From Alistipes sp. (GTDB lineage Bacteria > Bacteroidota > Bacteroidia > Bacteroidales > Rikenellaceae), in NCBI GenBank assembly GCA_022511295.1, contig JAFLRT010000013.1:1-36076 (forward strand): a DNA stretch of 36,076 nucleotides, in the 5' to 3' direction. Every line of letters begins with the position of its first letter. Positions within the stretch are counted from its first letter, which is position 1. The position numbers were made by a program, and so were the translations under genes. This document shows, in pieces, positions 25,141-33,397 of this stretch. The notes under the pieces were generated by a model that saw only the letters and a program-made list of their open reading frames with translations, was not told the DNA's origin and ran no database searches.

Positions 25141-26173
25141 CTTTCTCCAAATTTTCCAGAAAAGCATTGTCGGACTCTTCGACATATCTCATTTCGATAG
25201 GAATATAGAAGAGTCTCTCTTTGAGCGCATGCGGTATCTTGGCACTGTTAATCAACTTCACGGCATCTTTTTCGGTCATGACGATGCGTGCCGAGGGGTG
25301 AGCCGCCAACAATGACGAGAGCATACGCAAATCACGTATTCGATATATATGGTGGTCGTCGAAATTCAATTTCTCCACGACCTTGAAACGCTCCTCAAGC
25401 CCGTCGACAAATACCGACGGATTACCTATACCCGACATTGCGATAACCTCATCTCTATAAGAGAGCGAGCAGCCGCTTTCGCGGACAGCCTCGGGGAACA
25501 GCGGTTTGGCAGGCAGAGAGTGGCAGCGCGTGAAATAGACCTTCTGGAATGCAGCCCGAAGCAGGAACTTGCGGTGCAGACTTCTGTCCAGGGGAGACAT
25601 ATCCTTGCGGCACTTCGACACGACGAAGTAGTGCGCACGCGAGAGCGACGAGAGCGTATCACGCAGCGTGCCGACAGGCAGCAGACGGTCGTGTTCAACG
25701 GGACGCGTGGAGTCCACTACGACGATATTGATTTTGGCCTCTATCCTGCGATGCTGGAAGCCGTCATCCATAACGATAAGATTCACTTCGGGAAACTCCT
25801 GCATGATACGCTCCACACCCTTGACACGGTCTTCGCACACCACGACCGGCACAGACCTGAACTTGCGTTTGATTTGGAGCGGTTCATCACCCACATCCCT
25901 GTAAGAGTCATCGGCTTTGACTTCGCGGTAGCCCTTGGTGCGACGGCCATAGCCGCGCGAGAGCAGAGCCACGTTATAGCGTTTGGACATATGGGCAATA
26001 ATCATCTCGGCGACAGGAGTCTTTCCCGTACCGCCTACAGTGATATTGCCGACGCAGATTATGGGTATATCGAACGTGCGGCTCTTCAATATGCCGGAAT
26101 TATACAGGAAGTTGTGAAACCACACCCCAGTACCATAAATCCACGATGCTATTTTTTTCAAAAACGCGTTCAC
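25124..26173 (-). CDS. lpxK: Tetraacyldisaccharide 4'-kinase
   Basis: An inner-membrane-associated kinase that adds the 4' phosphate to the lipid A precursor. A membrane-anchoring segment occupies about 8-28, and the P-loop is VGNITVGGTGKTP (about 41-53). MDDGFQHRR, VVDSTRPVEHDRLLP and LLSRGYGRRT are family blocks. There is no ATG at the N-terminus: GTG 26173 (VNAFLKKIASWIYG) fits the family best, and TTG 26182 is the other option. A full promoter (26191-26221) lies just upstream, leaving a leader of about 10 nt for GTG 26173. Length from GTG is 349 residues. Confidence 0.9.
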   Translation of the reverse strand: MNAFLKKIASWIYGTGVWFHNFLYNSGILKSRTFDIPIICVGNITVGGTGKTPVAEMIIAHMSKRYNVALLSRGYGRRTKGYREVKADDSYRDVGDEPLQIKRKFRSVPVVVCEDRVKGVERIMQEFPEVNLIVMDDGFQHRRIEAKINIVVVDSTRPVEHDRLLPVGTLRDTLSSLSRAHYFVVSKCRKDMSPLDRSLHRKFLLRAAFQKVYFTRCHSLPAKPLFPEAVRESGCSLSYRDEVIAMSGIGNPSVFVDGLEERFKVVEKLNFDDHHIYRIRDLRMLSSLLAAHPSARIVMTEKDAVKLINSAKIPHALKERLFYIPIEMRYVEESDNAFLENLEKDVRGN

Positions 26174-26190
26174 TCTGCACAATTATTCTT

Positions 26191-26221
26191 CAAAGATACG
26201 ACAATTAGCGTGAAAAACAAA
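26191..26221 (-). promoter_or_regulatory. Promoter for lpxK-PNP(-ssb)
   Basis: Minus strand: TTTG (26218-26221), 19 nt, TATCTTTG (26191-26198). Perfect -33/-7 match and spacing; the expected start is at about 26185. Confidence 0.8.
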
Positions 26222-26292
26222 AACTTGAAGCCTTTTATTTAACACAGCACCGCAAATATGGCGCAAACAGGCAATTTTTCGTTTTTTTTTCT

Positions 26293-26300
26293 TACCTTTG
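26293..26300 (+). promoter_or_regulatory. -7 box abutting the M23 lipoprotein start
   Basis: TACCTTTG fits TAnnTTTG and stands 6 nt before the ATG at 26307, implying almost no 5' leader. A T10 tract lies just upstream; no -33 TTTG. Confidence 0.5.
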
Positions 26301-26306
26301 CCATGT

Positions 26307-27608
26307 ATGGAAAGAACTGGAAAAGAGATACTGGCGACTGCAACTACTGCTTTGCTGCTTATGCTTGCGGTCGTGTCATGCCGCCACGAAACGACAGCCG
26401 TCGCGGGCGACGACACGGAACAGACACACGAAAAGATTGTACTCTTCGGCATAGAGGCCGACAACTACGAAATAAAGTGCGACACCGTACACAACGGTGA
26501 GACCATCGGAGGAATCCTCAACCGCTACGGCATAAATGCCGCAATGGTAGACAAACTCGACAAGGTTTCACGCGATGTGTTCCCGCTGCGTCAAATACGC
26601 GCCGGAAACAGATGCACCGCATTCATCCTTAAAGACAGCACCTGCCCGAGACGTATTGATTACCTGGTCTACGAACGCTCGCTGACCGATTATGTGGTAT
26701 TCTCATTTGCCGGCGATTCGGTTGCCGTTGTCACGGGTCAGAAACCTGTTACCACACAGCGCACCGTGCGCTCCTCAACCATAACATCATCGCTCTGGGG
26801 CGCCATAATGCGCGACTCACTGCCATATGCTCTCGCATCGGAGTTGGAAGATGTATATCAGTGGACGGTAGACTTCTTCAGTATTCAGAACGGCGACAGT
26901 TTTACGGTCATCTACGACGAGAAATATGTTGAAGGCACACCCGCAGGCATAGGCCGAATCGAGGGCGCCAAGTTTAACCACAAAGGCAAAGAGATTTACG
27001 CCATACCTTTCGAGCAGGACGGGAAAATGCGTTACTGGGAGTATGACGGCGGCAGTCTGCGCAAAGCGATGCTCAAGGCGCCGCTCAAGTATACGCGCAT
27101 CAGTTCCAAGTTCTCCAACTCACGCTACCACCCCGTGCTTAAACGCTATCGTCCGCATCACGGTGTAGACTATGCAGCACCGGCCGGCACACCCGTACAA
27201 GCAGTGGCTGACGGAACGGTAACATTCAAGGGCTGGGACTCCAAAGGCGGCGGTAATGTGCTTAAAATCAAGCACGCAGGCAATATGATGACCGGCTATC
27301 TGCATCTGAAAGGCTATGCTTCCGGCATAAAGCAGGGCAGTCGTGTCTCGCAGGGCGATGTCATAGGTTATGTCGGCAGTACAGGAGTCTCCACAGGGCC
27401 GCATCTCGATTTCCGCGTATGGCGCAACGGCTCTCCGATAGACCCTCTGAAGATACCGCAGGAGCCTTCGGAGCCTATATCCGATGCAAACCGCGCAGCA
27501 TTTGAAGAGGTGCGCGACAGAATAGTGGCAGAACTCAACGGAACAGCACCCGCATCCAAACCTGCATCCGAATCTGCATCTACACCTGCCGCGACCGACA
27601 AACAATAG
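26307..27608 (+). CDS. M23-family peptidase lipoprotein (murein endopeptidase-like)
   Basis: A 433-residue envelope protein with a lipoprotein signal (AVVSC, Cys25). Residues about 40-240 resemble the N-terminal OapA/Csd3-type region (VHNGETIGGILNRYGI). The M23 domain covers about 260-390, with HHGVDYAAPAGTPV (His284, Asp288) and GPHLDFRVW (His366). The second position of the usual H-x-H zinc motif is Asp368 instead of His. Many Bacteroidetes M23 lipoproteins share GPHLDFRVW, so activity is not ruled out. The C-terminal tail is Ala/Ser/Pro-rich. It heads a plus-strand unit with the PNPOx-like gene 22 nt later. Confidence 0.88.
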   Translation: MERTGKEILATATTALLLMLAVVSCRHETTAVAGDDTEQTHEKIVLFGIEADNYEIKCDTVHNGETIGGILNRYGINAAMVDKLDKVSRDVFPLRQIRAGNRCTAFILKDSTCPRRIDYLVYERSLTDYVVFSFAGDSVAVVTGQKPVTTQRTVRSSTITSSLWGAIMRDSLPYALASELEDVYQWTVDFFSIQNGDSFTVIYDEKYVEGTPAGIGRIEGAKFNHKGKEIYAIPFEQDGKMRYWEYDGGSLRKAMLKAPLKYTRISSKFSNSRYHPVLKRYRPHHGVDYAAPAGTPVQAVADGTVTFKGWDSKGGGNVLKIKHAGNMMTGYLHLKGYASGIKQGSRVSQGDVIGYVGSTGVSTGPHLDFRVWRNGSPIDPLKIPQEPSEPISDANRAAFEEVRDRIVAELNGTAPASKPASESASTPAATDKQ

Positions 27609-27630
27609 TCGAAGGACAGATTACAGACGA

Positions 27631-28044
27631 ATGGTAGACGAGCGTATAGTAAAATTTATAAAGAAACATCATCTGATGACGCTGGCAACCGTATCGGCTG
27701 ACGGGATGCCCTACTGCTCCAATGCCTTCTACGCCTACGACAGTGCGCGAAACGTACTGATATTCACCTCCGACGCTGCCACGCGCCACGCGGCAGAGAT
27801 GACAGCCAATCCCAATGTAGCAGTGTCAATAGCCCTCGAAACACGTATTATAGGCAAGTTGCAGGGCATACAGATATGCGGCACGGTGAGCGAGGGCAAC
27901 GACGAGGACAAGAGGATTTACCTGCGCCGATTCCCCTATGCGGCAGCAGCACATCTATCGATAAAGAGAGTTGAACCATCGTTTATAAAGTTTACGGACA
28001 ACACACTCGGCTTCGGCAAGAAATTGATATGGACGAAAGATTAA
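27631..28044 (+). CDS. PNPOx-fold flavin-binding-like protein
   Basis: A 137-residue split-barrel protein of the pyridoxamine-phosphate-oxidase-like superfamily (YhbP-like). MTLATVSADGMPYCSNAFYAY and IFTSDAATRHAAEM are the recognisable parts; the latter normally contacts FMN phosphate. It is too short and lacks the C-terminal signature of true PdxH, so vitamin B6 synthesis is not implied. Its end overlaps ispD by 16 nt, which points to translational coupling. Substrate unknown. Confidence 0.8.
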   Translation: MVDERIVKFIKKHHLMTLATVSADGMPYCSNAFYAYDSARNVLIFTSDAATRHAAEMTANPNVAVSIALETRIIGKLQGIQICGTVSEGNDEDKRIYLRRFPYAAAAHLSIKRVEPSFIKFTDNTLGFGKKLIWTKD

Positions 28045-28724
28045 ATATAGGCGTTGTGATTGTTGCAGGCGGGAACGGGAAGCGTATGGGTGGAACCATA
28101 CCGAAACAGTTCCGTATTGTCTGCGGCATGCCCCTGCTGGCACGCACCATAACCACCTTTGCCGAGGCGCTGCCCGCCGCAGAGAGGGTTGTCGTACTGC
28201 CGGAGCAATATATTTCATTCTGGCACGACCTCTCGGCGCGCTTCAATGTGCCGCCGCACAAGGTCGTCGCCGGAGGCAGCGAGCGCTTTCACTCGGTGAA
28301 GGCGGGTATCGGTGCCTTGAGCGAAAGCGTTAAGTATATAGCCGTACACGACGGCGTGCGTTCGTTGTGTTCCAAGAGGCTCATCATACGAGTATTGCAG
28401 TGCGCTATGGAGAATGGTGCGGCTGTGCCTTGCATAGAGCCTGCCGACTCGCTGCGCATGGTGGCCGGCGACGCATCGCATATCCTCGACCGGAGTGCTA
28501 TACGCATAGTGCAGACGCCGCAGATTTTCAGTGCCGCCATACTGCGGGATGCCTATAACGCCGATTACGACCCTTCGTTTACCGACGACGCCTCGGTCGC
28601 AGAGCATAGCGGTACGGTTGTAACCCTGTGCGAGGGTGAGCGCAGCAATATAAAGATAACTACACCCGAAGATATCATTATAGCCCGGGCATTGCTTGCC
28701 GGTGATGAAGAGAGCGAAGAATGA
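28029..28724 (+). CDS. ispD: 2-C-methyl-D-erythritol 4-phosphate cytidylyltransferase
   Basis: A 231-residue enzyme of the MEP isoprenoid pathway that makes CDP-ME from MEP and CTP. The nucleotide-binding N-terminus is VIVAGGNGKRMGGTIPKQF. The AVHDGVRSL, IVQTPQIF and DDASVAEHSG blocks and the closing IKITTPEDIIIA are typical. The MEP pathway is the isoprenoid route of Bacteroidales. It overlaps the PNPOx gene by 16 nt and the PH-like gene by 4 nt. Confidence 0.96.
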   Translation: MDERLNIGVVIVAGGNGKRMGGTIPKQFRIVCGMPLLARTITTFAEALPAAERVVVLPEQYISFWHDLSARFNVPPHKVVAGGSERFHSVKAGIGALSESVKYIAVHDGVRSLCSKRLIIRVLQCAMENGAAVPCIEPADSLRMVAGDASHILDRSAIRIVQTPQIFSAAILRDAYNADYDPSFTDDASVAEHSGTVVTLCEGERSNIKITTPEDIIIARALLAGDEESEE

Positions 28725-29221
28725 GAGTATTCAAATATAAGACAAACCGCAGCACACGTTACTGGACCGGCTTCCACCTTATAATTATAGCGGTGCTGTC
28801 TCTCCTTACGCTGCACCTCTACGACGGCGGCTATATCTCGGCGTGGTTCGTGTCGTGCGTCGTAGCAACCATTGCTCTTATGGTGTTGTCGGTGCCTCGC
28901 AAGATAGTTGTTACGGATAAGCGTCTGTTGGTGCGTTGCGTGCTTGATATCACCGAGATACAACGCAGCGATATAGCCTCGGTGAGGATTGTCGGGCAGA
29001 GTGAGATGCGATGGATTTTGCCGCTTTTCGGGAGTATCGGTTTTTTCGGATACTACGGTCATTTCCTCGACCTGAAAAATCTGAATCACGTGGAGATATA
29101 TGCTTCGGAGTGGAGTAATTTCATCGAGATAACGACCATCTACGAGGATATCTACTATATCTCGTGCAGCGAGCGCGAAGAACTTGTAGAGATTCTTACG
29201 CGCACGGAATGCTGCGATTAG
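28721..29221 (+). CDS. Membrane protein with bacterial PH-like domain
   Basis: A 166-residue protein with two membrane segments (about 15-33 and 39-56), followed by a domain of about 100 residues beginning VPRKIVVTDKRLLVRC. The 'I-x-VTDKRL' start and LDITEIQRSDIASVRIV resemble bacterial PH domains. No signal peptide or catalytic motif is seen. Its start overlaps the ispD stop (ATGA at 28721-28724). A repeat element and terminator follow the gene. Function unknown. Confidence 0.7.
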   Translation: MRVFKYKTNRSTRYWTGFHLIIIAVLSLLTLHLYDGGYISAWFVSCVVATIALMVLSVPRKIVVTDKRLLVRCVLDITEIQRSDIASVRIVGQSEMRWILPLFGSIGFFGYYGHFLDLKNLNHVEIYASEWSNFIEITTIYEDIYYISCSEREELVEILTRTECCD

Positions 29222-29242
29222 ACGAGAGTAAAGAGATGATAA

Positions 29243-29406
29243 AAAATGCACCTCTTTGAGGTGGTGCGCCGCCCCCGAGGGGGGGCAGGGGCGGCGCACC
29301 ATTGCGATTGAGCAAGAGGAGAACAAATTTATTTGCTCTCCCAAGCGTGAGCAATGAAAATCGACCAAAGGTCGATTAACGTGAGCAATGAAAAAGGGTA
29401 ATGATG
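29243..29406 (+). repeat. Intergenic repeat, copy 2, with several hairpins
   Basis: It starts 22 nt after a stop codon. AAAATGCACCTC opens it and CACCTC/GAGGTG makes a small hairpin. GGTGCGCCGCCCC (29263-29275) pairs perfectly with 29288-29300 around a 12-nt G-rich loop. Then come a GGAGAACAAAT/ATTTGCTCTCC stem (one mismatch), a perfect AATCGACC/GGTCGATT stem flanked by two copies of CGTGAGCAATGAAAA, and GGTAATGATG at 29397-29406. Copies 1 and 3 share its start; copy 3 also shares GGTAATGATG. The stretch 29222-29515 holds no gene. Confidence 0.7.
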
Positions 29407-29408
29407 TC

Positions 29409-29445
29409 AAAAACGCCTCCGGACTTTACGACCGAAGGCGTTTTT
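29409..29445. terminator. Bidirectional intrinsic terminator
   Basis: AAAAACGCCT (29409-29418) pairs with AGGCGTTTTT (29436-29445), with further CCGG/CCG pairing inside. A-rich start and T-rich end suit both the PH-like gene (+) and the zinc-ribbon gene (-). Confidence 0.85.
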
Positions 29446-29515
29446 GTCTATTCATATTCACGCCCCGCCAAGCGAGGCTCCTTACTCTGCACCTAAGATG
29501 CGCTGCAAGATGCCG

Positions 29516-30262
29516 CTACTCCTCGCTGACAAGAATACGGCCGCAGTATTCGCATACTATAACCTTCTTACCCAAACGGATATCAGCCTGACGCTGAGGA
29601 GGAATACGGTTATAGCAGCCGCCGCAGGCATCACGTCTGACAGTTACCACAGCCAGACCGTTGCGTACATTCTTGCGGATACGGTTGTATGCCGCGAGCA
29701 GACGCTCGTCAATCTTCTTTTTGGCAGCGGCAGCCTTAACCTCGAGTTCAGCCACCTGTGCAGCGGTCTCGGCCTCGATACTCTCCAGTTCGCCCCTCTT
29801 CGACGCGAGGTCCACGTTGCGCTCCTCGGCTACAGCCTTGGCGCTCTCCAATGCCGCTTTTTTGGTTTCGATACCGGCGGCATACTCCTTAAGACGCTTT
29901 TTGGCGTACTCTGTTTCGAGTTCCTGATACTCAATCTCTTTGGATATGGCATCGTACTCGCGATTGTTGCGCACCTCGTTCTGCTGCTCCTTGTACTTGG
30001 CAATCTGCATCTGTGCCGTATCCATCTCGCGTTTGCGCTGACGTGTGAGATTGTTGAGTTCCTCTATCTCGGCCTCGATATTGCCTATACGCGTATTCAG
30101 ACCCGCTATTTCGTCTTCAAGGTCTTGAACCTCGAGCGGCAGTTCTCCCTTGATTTTATTGATTTCATCAATCTGGGAGTCAATCTTCTGCAATTCGTAC
30201 AGCGCTACGATTTTCTCCTGCATCGAGTAGTCGGCTTCAGCCGTTTTCTTGTTTGCTGCCAT
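29516..30262 (-). CDS. Coiled-coil protein with C4 zinc ribbon (CT398-like)
   Basis: A 248-residue protein. Residues about 15-190 form a long two-stranded coiled coil rich in Glu, Lys and Ala. The C-terminal zinc ribbon has CGGC and, after a basic spacer, CEYC, giving four ligand cysteines. This is the layout of the CT398/HP0958 family. HP0958 (FlgZ) acts in flagellar RNA handling in Helicobacter, but in non-motile Bacteroidales the role is unknown. It lies 124 nt after nif3, a pairing common in Bacteroidetes. Confidence 0.88.
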   Translation of the reverse strand: MAANKKTAEADYSMQEKIVALYELQKIDSQIDEINKIKGELPLEVQDLEDEIAGLNTRIGNIEAEIEELNNLTRQRKREMDTAQMQIAKYKEQQNEVRNNREYDAISKEIEYQELETEYAKKRLKEYAAGIETKKAALESAKAVAEERNVDLASKRGELESIEAETAAQVAELEVKAAAAKKKIDERLLAAYNRIRKNVRNGLAVVTVRRDACGGCYNRIPPQRQADIRLGKKVIVCEYCGRILVSEE

Positions 30263-30386
30263 ATATTTTTACATTTTTTATAATTAACCAATCAAGTGTT
30301 GCCTAACCGAGGCATCTGCCGCTATTGCATTGCTTTCAATATCAAACGCCGCGAACTTTGCCCTGTTTAAGCAACTGTCAGAGACT

Positions 30387-31175
30387 TCAGCCCCTAAAGT
30401 AGTTAATCGGGTTGCGTGAGTGTTCACTCCTGCGAACCGCAAAGGTAAGCATTTTTTTCGATAAAACATCAAATAAAATTTCGATTGCGCAATATTCGCT
30501 CTCAAAATGCCCTATATCCACCACAGTAAGCGCTCCTGACGGGGTCATAAAGTCGTTGTATTTGAGGTCGGCGGTAACGTATACATCCGCCCCGACCCTT
30601 ATGGCATCGGCCATACACGAACCGCCGGCACCCGTGCATACCGCCACGCGGCGTACCTGCTCTTTGACAATATCGCTGTAACGAATGACATCGGCACCGG
30701 TAACACGGGCTATATGGCGCAGAAACTCCGTCGCAGGCATCGGCTGCGGCAACTCGCCGACAACACCGAAGCCGGCTCCGTCTCCCCTGCCCGACGGTTG
30801 CAGCAGACTCAACCCCTCCACGCCGAGCATCGAACCGAGACGCCAACTCATACCCTGCGGCGCGCTGTCGAGATTGGTATGGCAGGCATAGAGCGCTATA
30901 CCGCTGCGCACGGCACGCTCCACGCAGCGCTCAACATACGAAGCAGAATTAAGACGTTTCAACGGATGAAATATTATCGGGTGATGAGTAACGACCATAT
31001 TGCATCCCGTACTCAGTGCCTCGTCCAGAACCTCCTCGGTAACATCCACCGCAAGAAGCACTCCCTGCACCTCATCTTCGCGACGTCCGACTATAAGCCC
31101 TGCATTGTCATACCCCTCCTGCAGCGCGAGCGGCGCAAAGGCCTCTATCACGTCGGTTATATCTTTTACAATCAT
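30387..31175 (-). CDS. Nif3-like (DUF34) dinuclear metal protein
   Basis: A 262-residue protein that forms hexameric rings with a di-metal site. The start at 31175 (MIVKDITDVIEAFAPL) matches the usual family start; an ATG at 31220 would add 15 residues. Family blocks are EGYDNAGLIVGR, VVTHHPIIFHPLKR (metal His pair), CHTNLDSAPQGM, VAVCTGAGGSC, YVTADLKYNDF and the closing DIGHFESEYC. The protein lacks the extra central domain found in some members. Proposed roles include GTP cyclohydrolase I-like or cofactor-repair activity, none settled. Confidence 0.92.
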   Translation of the reverse strand: MIVKDITDVIEAFAPLALQEGYDNAGLIVGRREDEVQGVLLAVDVTEEVLDEALSTGCNMVVTHHPIIFHPLKRLNSASYVERCVERAVRSGIALYACHTNLDSAPQGMSWRLGSMLGVEGLSLLQPSGRGDGAGFGVVGELPQPMPATEFLRHIARVTGADVIRYSDIVKEQVRRVAVCTGAGGSCMADAIRVGADVYVTADLKYNDFMTPSGALTVVDIGHFESEYCAIEILFDVLSKKMLTFAVRRSEHSRNPINYFRG

Positions 31176-31274
31176 ACTTTTAACAACTTTTTCGCATCGC
31201 TTGCGATACTTCGCCTCCATAAGCAGCGGAGAGCATTGCGCTATTGCATTGACCTTGTTGTTCGACGAAATATA

Positions 31275-31946
31275 TTAAAAGAGGGTCTGCTCGTAGAACG
31301 GCAACTCCGATGGCTTCTTCTCGCTCTTGGGCTGCAACCTCTCGTGCGGCTCTATAACCTTGACAGCCGGTTCTTTCTTAGCAGGCTTAACGGCGGATTT
31401 CGGTTCCTCCCGAACAGGTTCGACGGCGGGTTCCGGCGCAGGCTCATCAACGGGTTCTTCAACAGGCTCTTCAGCAGGTTCTTCAGCCGGTTCCGGAACC
31501 TGTTCAGATACAGGCTCCACACCGCTATTCTCAACCGCAAGTTCCGCTGCCGGCGCCTCATAGTCGGAAACAGCCACAACGGAGTCGTCATCACCCTCCT
31601 CGCGCAACATATCCCTTATCTCGACAAGCATCGAGCGCAGCGACTGAAGATGCTCTATAAGTTCCGCCGAGCGCGATACATCCTCCCTGCCGCGTGTACG
31701 CATAGCGCGCTTCGCTCCCTCGAGCGTCATGCCGCACTCCTTGACAAGATGATAAATCATCTTCAGATTCTCGACATCCTCGGGGCGAAACATTCTGTTT
31801 CCCTTGTTGTTCTTTCGCGGACGCAAAATATCGAACTTGGACTCCCAGTAGCGAATCAGCGATTGATTGACGTCGAACATCTCGGCAACCTCGCCCATCG
31901 AGTAATAGATTTTTTTGTTCTGCTTATCTGCCACTTTCATACTCAT
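31275..31946 (-). CDS. MerR-family regulator with long Glu/Pro-rich tail
   Basis: A 223-residue protein. The N-terminal MerR winged helix covers about 12-85 (YYSMGEVAEMFDVNQSLIRY; WESKFDILRPRKN). A short helix follows to about 130, then a Glu/Pro/Val-rich region (about 135-200) with repeats like EEPAEEPVEEPVDEP. It lacks the effector-binding domain of typical MerR proteins. Similar short MerR proteins sit upstream of nif3 in many Bacteroidetes. Gaps of 34 nt (upstream) and 99 nt (downstream) suggest one minus-strand unit with the rRNA methyltransferase and nif3. Confidence 0.88.
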   Translation of the reverse strand: MSMKVADKQNKKIYYSMGEVAEMFDVNQSLIRYWESKFDILRPRKNNKGNRMFRPEDVENLKMIYHLVKECGMTLEGAKRAMRTRGREDVSRSAELIEHLQSLRSMLVEIRDMLREEGDDDSVVAVSDYEAPAAELAVENSGVEPVSEQVPEPAEEPAEEPVEEPVDEPAPEPAVEPVREEPKSAVKPAKKEPAVKVIEPHERLQPKSEKKPSELPFYEQTLF

Positions 31947-31980
31947 TTTCAGTTTCTCTATTTGAATATCTCGCGCCGTA

Positions 31981-33375
31981 TCAGCACTTTACTATACGCA
32001 GTGAATTGGGGTATCCGTTATTGCACCGGCGACCTATACGCTTGACAAATCCCAACGCATCGCCATCGCACACAACCAAATTCAGCCCCTCGCTCAAAAG
32101 TTCAACATCCATATCGGCCTTGCGTAGATAGTCGAGCGCCGCATCACGCTGCAACTCGGCTACATTGACCGCCTCACGCCTCATATCGAAGTACATCGCC
32201 AGCGCATGTGCAGGCTTCAACTCGCCGCCGTAAAGTTTTCCAGCCTCGACACCCGAATATATCGCATTGAGCGTTGCCGATACCCTGCGCACCGTATCAT
32301 ATCTTATCGCCGGCATAGCGTACACGCTGTCGCCTATGGAGGCAAAACGCATGGCATCGGGGTGGGCAAACCAACGTAACAGTTCACGCTGCGCCGAACC
32401 TGCAAGTTCCGAGAATGGCACCCTGCGCTGTCTCGGCGTTTCGTTTCGCGACTCTCTCTTTGCGCCGCTCTTTCGTGCCACTGCGACGAAGAATCCCTCG
32501 CCCACAGTGCGATGAGGCCAGAACCTGAAGGTGCGGAATGCTCCCACACGCCCTGTCTCTATACCCCACTCCTCATGGCACTCTATCGGTTCCGTCTCCA
32601 CGAGTTCACCGCCCTTGAGCCTTGAGAACGCCTCCAATACATCTTCGTTCTCGCTGCGGTTAAAGGTGCAGGTGCTGTAAAGCAGTACGCCTCCATCGGT
32701 CAATGCCGTCCACGCTTCGCGAAGAATCTCTGCCTGACGTGCGGCGCACTCCCTTACACCTCTCTCGCTCCACTCCAGGCGTGAAGCCTTGTCTTTGCGG
32801 AACATACCCTCACCCGAGCATGGGGCATCGACCGCCACTACGTCGAATTTCTCGCCTGAAAGGGCGAAACTGTGCGGCATATCGCACGTTACGACCACAT
32901 TGCCCACGCCCCACTTGCGTACATTGTCCGCCAAAACAGCAGCACGCTTTGCAACAGGTTCGTTTGCCACGACAAGCCCCTCGGTACCCGCCATCGCAGC
33001 GTAGAGTGTCGTCTTGCCTCCGGGCGCCGCACACAAATCCAGTATATATCCGCTGCCTATACCCGTCGAGGAGAGTATATGACCGACAAACTGCGACGAT
33101 GGCTCCTGAACATAGTAGCACCCCGCATGAAATGCGGTATCGAGCGTAAAAACAGGACGCGAATCCAATATACGCCCCCAACGGCTCCAGCCGAGCGGCT
33201 CACCCGCAGTCTCAAAACACCTGCCCCGAACCTTAAACGGATTCAGACGCAGGGCTGCCGGCGACTCGCCGTCCAAAGCCTCACACAAAACCCGCGCATC
33301 GCTCTCACCCAGTCGGGCGAAAAGAGACTCGACGAACTTTTCGGGCAGAGGCGGCATAGAGATTTGCGACGGCAT
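31981..33375 (-). CDS. 16S rRNA m5C methyltransferase, RsmB/RsmF family
   Basis: A 464-residue SAM-dependent enzyme that methylates cytosine C5 in rRNA. The start is ATG 33375 (MPSQISMPPLPEKF); GTG 33381 is a less likely option. The SAM site is DLCAAPGGKTT. Two catalytic cysteines are present: Cys186 in DAPCSGEGMFRKD and Cys236 in STCTFNRSENE. The C-terminal part (about 300-460), with WFAHPDAMRFASIGD, resembles the RsmF extension that carries a PUA-like fold. RsmF would modify C1407; the exact base is not decidable here. Confidence 0.92.
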   Translation of the reverse strand: MPSQISMPPLPEKFVESLFARLGESDARVLCEALDGESPAALRLNPFKVRGRCFETAGEPLGWSRWGRILDSRPVFTLDTAFHAGCYYVQEPSSQFVGHILSSTGIGSGYILDLCAAPGGKTTLYAAMAGTEGLVVANEPVAKRAAVLADNVRKWGVGNVVVTCDMPHSFALSGEKFDVVAVDAPCSGEGMFRKDKASRLEWSERGVRECAARQAEILREAWTALTDGGVLLYSTCTFNRSENEDVLEAFSRLKGGELVETEPIECHEEWGIETGRVGAFRTFRFWPHRTVGEGFFVAVARKSGAKRESRNETPRQRRVPFSELAGSAQRELLRWFAHPDAMRFASIGDSVYAMPAIRYDTVRRVSATLNAIYSGVEAGKLYGGELKPAHALAMYFDMRREAVNVAELQRDAALDYLRKADMDVELLSEGLNLVVCDGDALGFVKRIGRRCNNGYPNSLRIVKC

Positions 33376-33397
33376 ACTCACGGCTGAAACTGATGTT

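Noticed and set aside
30714..32045. 443-residue plus-strand frame across nif3 and the MerR gene
   Set aside because: It crosses two real genes and their spacer on the other strand; Arg/Leu-rich with no domain.
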